Both the position numbers and the translations under genes were made by a program. Shown here piece by piece: positions 60,771 through 64,000 of a stretch of 64,000 nt of DNA (positions are counted from its first letter, which is position 1; the number at the start of each line of letters is the position of its first letter). This DNA comes from Burkholderiales bacterium (GTDB lineage: Bacteria; Pseudomonadota; Gammaproteobacteria; Burkholderiales; SG8-41): the NCBI GenBank assembly GCA_022841375.1, contig JALHRQ010000010.1, positions 62,001-126,000 on the forward strand, written 5' to 3'. Below the pieces are notes generated by a model, which made no database searches, was not told where the DNA came from, and was given only the letters and a program-made list of their open reading frames with translations.

Positions 60771-61190
60771 CTAAGCCGCCGGACGCGATTCCGGCGGCCC
60801 CTTCAGTTCCACCGTATTGCCTTCCGGGTCGCTGAGATACAACGACGGACCCGTACCGTCGGCGCCGTAACGCGGTTTGATTTCACCGGGCACCACACCA
60901 TGCTGGATCAGATGCGTGGTCAGTGCGCCCGGATCAAACGGTTCGATGCGCAAACACAGGTGATCCATGTTGCGCCCTTCTGCACCGGGTGCGGCGCCGC
61001 CCTTGCGGCCGATGGCGCCATCCACCGCCACCAGATCAATCAATGAATTGCCGGCGCGCAATTGTGTGAGGCCGATGTCTTCCCGTTCGCGCTCCAGCGT
61101 GCAGCCCAGCACGTCGCAATAAAACCGCACCATGCGCGGAACATTCGTTGCGCGCAGCACGACATGATCCAGGCTGAGAATGCTGAACAT
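60771..61190 (-). CDS. VOC family protein (glyoxalase/bleomycin-resistance fold)
   Basis: This 139-residue protein has VOC hallmarks: LDHVVLRATNVPRMVRFYCDVLG in the first half and NMDHLCLRIEPFD plus LYLSDPEGNTVELKGPP in the second, with metal ligands His, His/Glu in DHV, DHL and VELK. These domains bind a divalent metal and act as isomerases, dioxygenases or glyoxalases. It is downstream of the SSADH gene across a strong terminator, so it needs its own promoter. It converges with the IDH-like gene. Confidence 0.85.
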   Translation of the reverse strand: MFSILSLDHVVLRATNVPRMVRFYCDVLGCTLEREREDIGLTQLRAGNSLIDLVAVDGAIGRKGGAAPGAEGRNMDHLCLRIEPFDPGALTTHLIQHGVVPGEIKPRYGADGTGPSLYLSDPEGNTVELKGPPESRPAA

Positions 61191-61203
61191 GACCTAGGGA
61201 CGA

Positions 61204-61235
61204 TAAAAAGCCGCCGCAGTGGTCTCTGCGGCGGC
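61204..61235 (-). terminator. Strong intrinsic terminator after the SSADH gene
   Basis: GCCGCCGCAG and CTGCGGCGGC pair over 10 bp with a 6-base loop. On the minus strand CTTTTTATCG follows. It closes the SSADH transcript before the VOC gene. Confidence 0.9.
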
Positions 61236-61260
61236 GGGTATTGCAGGCGTCATTGGTTAT

Positions 61261-61276
61261 ATAAGTATTTGTTTTT
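61261..61276 (-). repeat. AT-rich element, copy 3 (inverted; core AAACAAATACTTAT)
   Basis: ATAAGTATTTGTTTTT on the plus strand is the exact reverse complement of the 16-mer at 9119-9134. It lies just downstream of the SSADH stop on the minus strand, between it and the terminator hairpin. Confidence 0.6.
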
Positions 61277-61282
61277 AAACGA

Positions 61283-62764
61283 CTATTTGTTCACATCACC
61301 CATACACAGATATTTCACTTCAACAAATTCCTCGATCCCGTACTTGGAACCTTCACGGCCGATGCCCGACTCCTTGATGCCGCCGAAAGGCGCAATCTCA
61401 TTGGAGATGATGCCGACGTTGATGCCGACAATGCCCGACTCCAGGCCTTCGGCAATACGCCAGATGCGGCCGATGTCGCGGCTGTAGAAGTACGATGCCA
61501 GACCGTACTCCGTGTTGTTCGCCAGCCTCAGCAGTTCCTCTTCGGTTTTGAAACGATACAGCGGCGCCACCGGACCGAAGGTTTCCTCATGGGTGACTTT
61601 CATGTCGGTGGTGACGTTGGCAAGCACGGTGGGCTGGAAAAACTGTCCGCCCTTTTCGTGGCGCTTGCCGCCGGTGAGAATTGTTGCGCCCTTGGCTAAT
61701 GCGTCCTCGATATGTTCTTCAACCTTTTCGACAGCCTTCATGTCGATCAACGGGCCCTGAAGGTTGCCGTCGTCGAGACCATTGCCGACTTTCATCTGGC
61801 TGACGCGCTCGGACAGCATTTTCGAGAATTTGTCATAAACACCTTCCTGCACAAAAATGCGGTTGGCGCAGACGCAGGTCTGTCCGGTGTTGCGGAACTT
61901 GGAAGCCATCGCACCTTCGACCGCCGAAGCCAGATCAGCGTCATCAAACACGATGAACGGCGCATTGCCGCCAAGCTCAAGTGATACTTTTTTCACCGTG
62001 GTCGCGCACTGCTGCATCAGCAGCTTGCCGATTTCGGTGGAACCGGTGAACGTGAACTTGCGCACCAGCGAATTGGTGGTCAGTTCCTTGCCGATGGGGC
62101 CGGCAGAACCGGTCACCACCGACAACACGCCTTTCGGGATGCCCGCGCGTTCCGCCAGTTCGCACAGCGCCAGCGCTGAAAACGGCGTCTGCGACGCGGG
62201 CTTGATCACCATGGTGCAGCCGGCAGCCAGCGCCGGGCCGGCTTTGCGCGTAATCATCGCGTTGGGGAAATTCCACGGCGTGATGGCGGCGCAGACGCCG
62301 ATCGGCTGTTTGATGACAACGATGCGCTTGTCCGGCGCATGGGTTGGAATGGTGTCGCCGTAAATGCGCTTGCCTTCTTCGGCAAACCATTCGATGAATG
62401 ATGCGCCGTAAGCGATCTCGCCGCGCGACTCGGCAACCGGCTTGCCCTGCTCCACGGTCATCAGTTTCGCCAGGTCTTCCTGGTTCGCCATCATCAGGTC
62501 GAACCATTTGCGCAGGATGATTGAGCGCTCCTTTGCGGTCTTCGCGCGCCACGCCGGCCAAGCCGCATTCGCCGCCTCGATCGCCCGTCGCGTTTCCGTC
62601 ACGCCCATTTTCGGCACCGTGCCCACCGGCACACCCGTCGCCGGGTTGACTACGGTAATCGTCGCCTTGTCATCGGCGTCAACCCACGCGCCATCGACGT
62701 AACACTGCTGGCGGAACAGGCTTTTGTCCTTCAGATCAAATCCCGGATCGGCTTTCTGCAACAT
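61283..62764 (-). CDS. NAD(P)-dependent succinate-semialdehyde dehydrogenase-type enzyme
   Basis: From the ATG at 62764 (AGGAG 7 nt upstream; a GTG at 62767 also reads in frame) this is 493 residues. Motifs: ITPWNFPNAMITRK, FTGSTEIGKLLM, the base Glu263 in SLELGGNAPF, the catalytic Cys297 in FRNTGQTCVCANR, and PFGGIKESGIGREGSKYGI. It matches the GabD/SSADH group closely, oxidising succinate semialdehyde or a similar omega-semialdehyde to the acid. It is monocistronic, with a terminator after it, and divergent from mlaA (about 200 bp between the starts). Confidence 0.92.
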   Translation of the reverse strand: MLQKADPGFDLKDKSLFRQQCYVDGAWVDADDKATITVVNPATGVPVGTVPKMGVTETRRAIEAANAAWPAWRAKTAKERSIILRKWFDLMMANQEDLAKLMTVEQGKPVAESRGEIAYGASFIEWFAEEGKRIYGDTIPTHAPDKRIVVIKQPIGVCAAITPWNFPNAMITRKAGPALAAGCTMVIKPASQTPFSALALCELAERAGIPKGVLSVVTGSAGPIGKELTTNSLVRKFTFTGSTEIGKLLMQQCATTVKKVSLELGGNAPFIVFDDADLASAVEGAMASKFRNTGQTCVCANRIFVQEGVYDKFSKMLSERVSQMKVGNGLDDGNLQGPLIDMKAVEKVEEHIEDALAKGATILTGGKRHEKGGQFFQPTVLANVTTDMKVTHEETFGPVAPLYRFKTEEELLRLANNTEYGLASYFYSRDIGRIWRIAEGLESGIVGINVGIISNEIAPFGGIKESGIGREGSKYGIEEFVEVKYLCMGDVNK

Positions 62765-62914
62765 CACTCAACTCCTTGCACAAGCTGGAAAAAAAGCGGG
62801 GGCGCCAGTGGCAGCCCCGCGAGAAGAATCGAGTATAACAAAGGCAATCCGACCAATCAGGGACCAATATACAAGCCAGAACGCAGATGCCAACTCGCCC
62901 GGCAAATGGTTGTA

Positions 62915-62920
62915 TATAAT
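62915..62920 (+). promoter_or_regulatory. Candidate -10 box for mlaA
   Basis: A perfect TATAAT at 62915 in TTGTATATAATGG lies 47 nt before the mlaA ATG. No good -35 hexamer is present at 17 bp. It may be weak or activator-dependent. Confidence 0.35.
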
Positions 62921-62966
62921 GGCGAATCCCGGAATCTTCACCTTCTCGGTAAAAAGGACCCGCAAC

Positions 62967-63872
62967 ATGCTTCGTCTCGCCCGCCGCCTGCGCTTCTATA
63001 GCGTGTGCGCAATTGCCAGTCTGGTCATGCTGGGCGGCTGTGCTACCACCGGTGCCGGCGATCCGCGGGATCCGTTCGAGCCGATGAACCGCGCGATCTA
63101 TTCGTTCAACGATGGTGTCGACAAGGTCGCGCTGAAACCGCTGGCGCAGGCCTACCAGGCGGTGTTTCCGGTCGTCGTGCGCACCGGCGTCAGCAATGTG
63201 TTTTCCAACCTCAACGACATCGTCGTTGCACTGAATAATCTTCTGCAGGGCAAGATCGGCCCCGCGTTTTCCGATATCAGCCGGGTAATGGTCAACACCA
63301 CGGTCGGCATTCTCGGCATTTTCGACGTTGCCACAGATTTGGGTATCGAGAAAAACGACGAGGACTTCGGCCAGACCCTCGGTTATTGGGGCATCGGCGA
63401 CGGCCCTTACATCGTGCTGCCGTTCCTCGGACCGCGCAATGCCCGCGATACGGTCGGCCTGGTCGGAGATATGTGGGCCGATCCCCTGATGCAACTCGAT
63501 CCAGTGCGCGACCGCAACGCCGCCGCCGGCCTGCGCCTGGTTTCACGACGCGCTGAACTGCTCAATGCCAGCAAGGTGCTGGAAGTCGCCGCGATCGACG
63601 AATATGAATTCCTGCGCGACGCCTACCTGCAGCGCCGCCGCAACCTGATTTACGACGGCAATCCTCCGCGGGAGAAAGACGACGGCGCCGCTGCGGGTCA
63701 AGCCGCAGCGCGTGGCGTCAACTTGCGCAAGTCAGTGGAAACTGAAACCAGCGTGATCATCAGCGGCCAGCCGACACCGGCCGAGGAGGAACTGCTGCTC
63801 AAACAGCAGGCGCAGACCGCAGGCGGAAACGAAACAGCGCCCGTCTCCGTCCAGGTTTCTACTCCGCCTTAA
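62967..63872 (+). CDS. mlaA: MlaA/VacJ family outer-membrane lipid-asymmetry lipoprotein
   Basis: From the ATG at 62967 (AAGGA about 8 nt upstream) this is 301 residues. Signal peptide ends at lipobox LGGC (lipidated Cys 25). Family motif DPFEPMNRAIYSFNDGVDKV is followed by FSNLNDIVVALNNLLQGK and EDFGQTLGYWGIGDGPYIV, then LPFLGPRNARDTVG. MlaA removes mis-placed phospholipid from the outer leaflet with porins. The C-terminal 90 residues are Gln/Ala/Glu-rich and probably disordered. Its last 14 bp overlap the convergent SPFH gene. Confidence 0.92.
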   Translation: MLRLARRLRFYSVCAIASLVMLGGCATTGAGDPRDPFEPMNRAIYSFNDGVDKVALKPLAQAYQAVFPVVVRTGVSNVFSNLNDIVVALNNLLQGKIGPAFSDISRVMVNTTVGILGIFDVATDLGIEKNDEDFGQTLGYWGIGDGPYIVLPFLGPRNARDTVGLVGDMWADPLMQLDPVRDRNAAAGLRLVSRRAELLNASKVLEVAAIDEYEFLRDAYLQRRRNLIYDGNPPREKDDGAAAGQAAARGVNLRKSVETETSVIISGQPTPAEEELLLKQQAQTAGGNETAPVSVQVSTPP

Positions 63873-64000
63873 CACTGCCGGCGGCGCTGCCGGGCGTCGC
63901 CTTTTTCACGTTGTCCATCACGGCCATCGCCGAACTGACCAGCGTCGCAACGTCAGCGACATTGGCCGGCACGATCAGCGTGTTGTTGGTGCGCGCGAGG
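63859..64000 (-). CDS. SPFH/Band-7 family protein, C-terminal fragment (cut by window edge)
   Basis: Reading from the right edge on the minus strand gives 47 residues ending in a TAG at 63859: LARTNNTLIVPANVADVATL, then VSSAMAVMDNVKKATPG and a short tail. The NNTLIVPAN-x-x-D-x-A-x-LV segment is typical of the end of QmcA/stomatin-like SPFH membrane proteins. The catalytic or membrane part lies outside the window. Convergent and overlapping with mlaA. Confidence 0.75.
   Translation of the reverse strand, partial: LARTNNTLIVPANVADVATLVSSAMAVMDNVKKATPGSAAGSVKAE

Overview
The window reads as chromosome from a GC-rich betaproteobacterium, probably Burkholderiales. The signs are eleven Bug/TctC-type periplasmic receptors, a DUF2970 protein, MlaA, a TcuAB pair and many CaiB/BaiF CoA-transferases and acyl-CoA dehydrogenases. 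It is almost wholly a patchwork of small catabolic operons for organic acids and CoA thioesters. I see no rRNA, tRNA, CRISPR array, transposase or phage gene. I also recognise no transcription factor and no TctA/TctB permease, although 11 receptors are encoded.

Layout. 1-5.3 kb: PrpD fragment, citryl-CoA-lyase-like gene, DUF2970, DUF1847, two lipoproteins, an FMN 2-hydroxyacid oxidase and a small DUF2188-like protein. 5.5-11.5 kb: CaiB plus acyl-CoA dehydrogenase, divergent from a split sulfopyruvate/phosphonopyruvate-type decarboxylase with an aldehyde dehydrogenase, then a GST. 11.6-17 kb: a compact plus-strand operon (TauD-type dioxygenase, AtuA, DUF4387, an alpha/beta-barrel protein, SucC-like and SucD-like ligase subunits) that meets two acyl-CoA dehydrogenases. 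19.5-24 kb: a 35-residue membrane ORF, an SDR and three tandem Bug receptors of 323 residues each. 24-28 kb: CaiB, guanidinium-type SMR exporter, amidohydrolase, Bug. 28-37 kb: one long minus-strand operon (LeuC-like, LeuD-like, MLE-like enolase-superfamily enzyme, Bug, isocitrate-lyase-like lyase, FMN oxidase, Bug, IDH-like, Pro-Ala repeat protein). 37.3-43 kb: LigI-like hydrolase, Bug, SDR, Bug, BKACE, HpcH aldolase. 43.1-48.8 kb: PrpD, PdxA/TphB-like, two Bugs and a LigJ with all its metal ligands. 49-51.9 kb: secreted protein, cupin, CaiB, hydrolase. 52-56.8 kb: TcuB-TcuA plus a 4,5-dihydroxyphthalate-decarboxylase-like protein, divergent from a Bug. 56.9-61 kb: two tiny proteins, a haloacetate-dehalogenase-like enzyme, SMP-30 with IDH-like, VOC. 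61.3-64 kb: succinate-semialdehyde dehydrogenase, MlaA and the end of an SPFH protein.

How it fits together. The Bug receptors would capture carboxylates in the periplasm for TTT permeases encoded elsewhere. The adjoining enzymes hydrate, isomerise, cleave, oxidise or CoA-activate those acids and feed pyruvate, propionate, succinate or acyl-CoA to central metabolism. The two least-described units are the 28-37 kb operon, whose chemistry resembles dimethylmaleate/2-methylmalate-type metabolism, and the 11.6-17 kb AtuA/DUF4387/SucCD-like operon. Substrates are inferred from family chemistry and gene order only.
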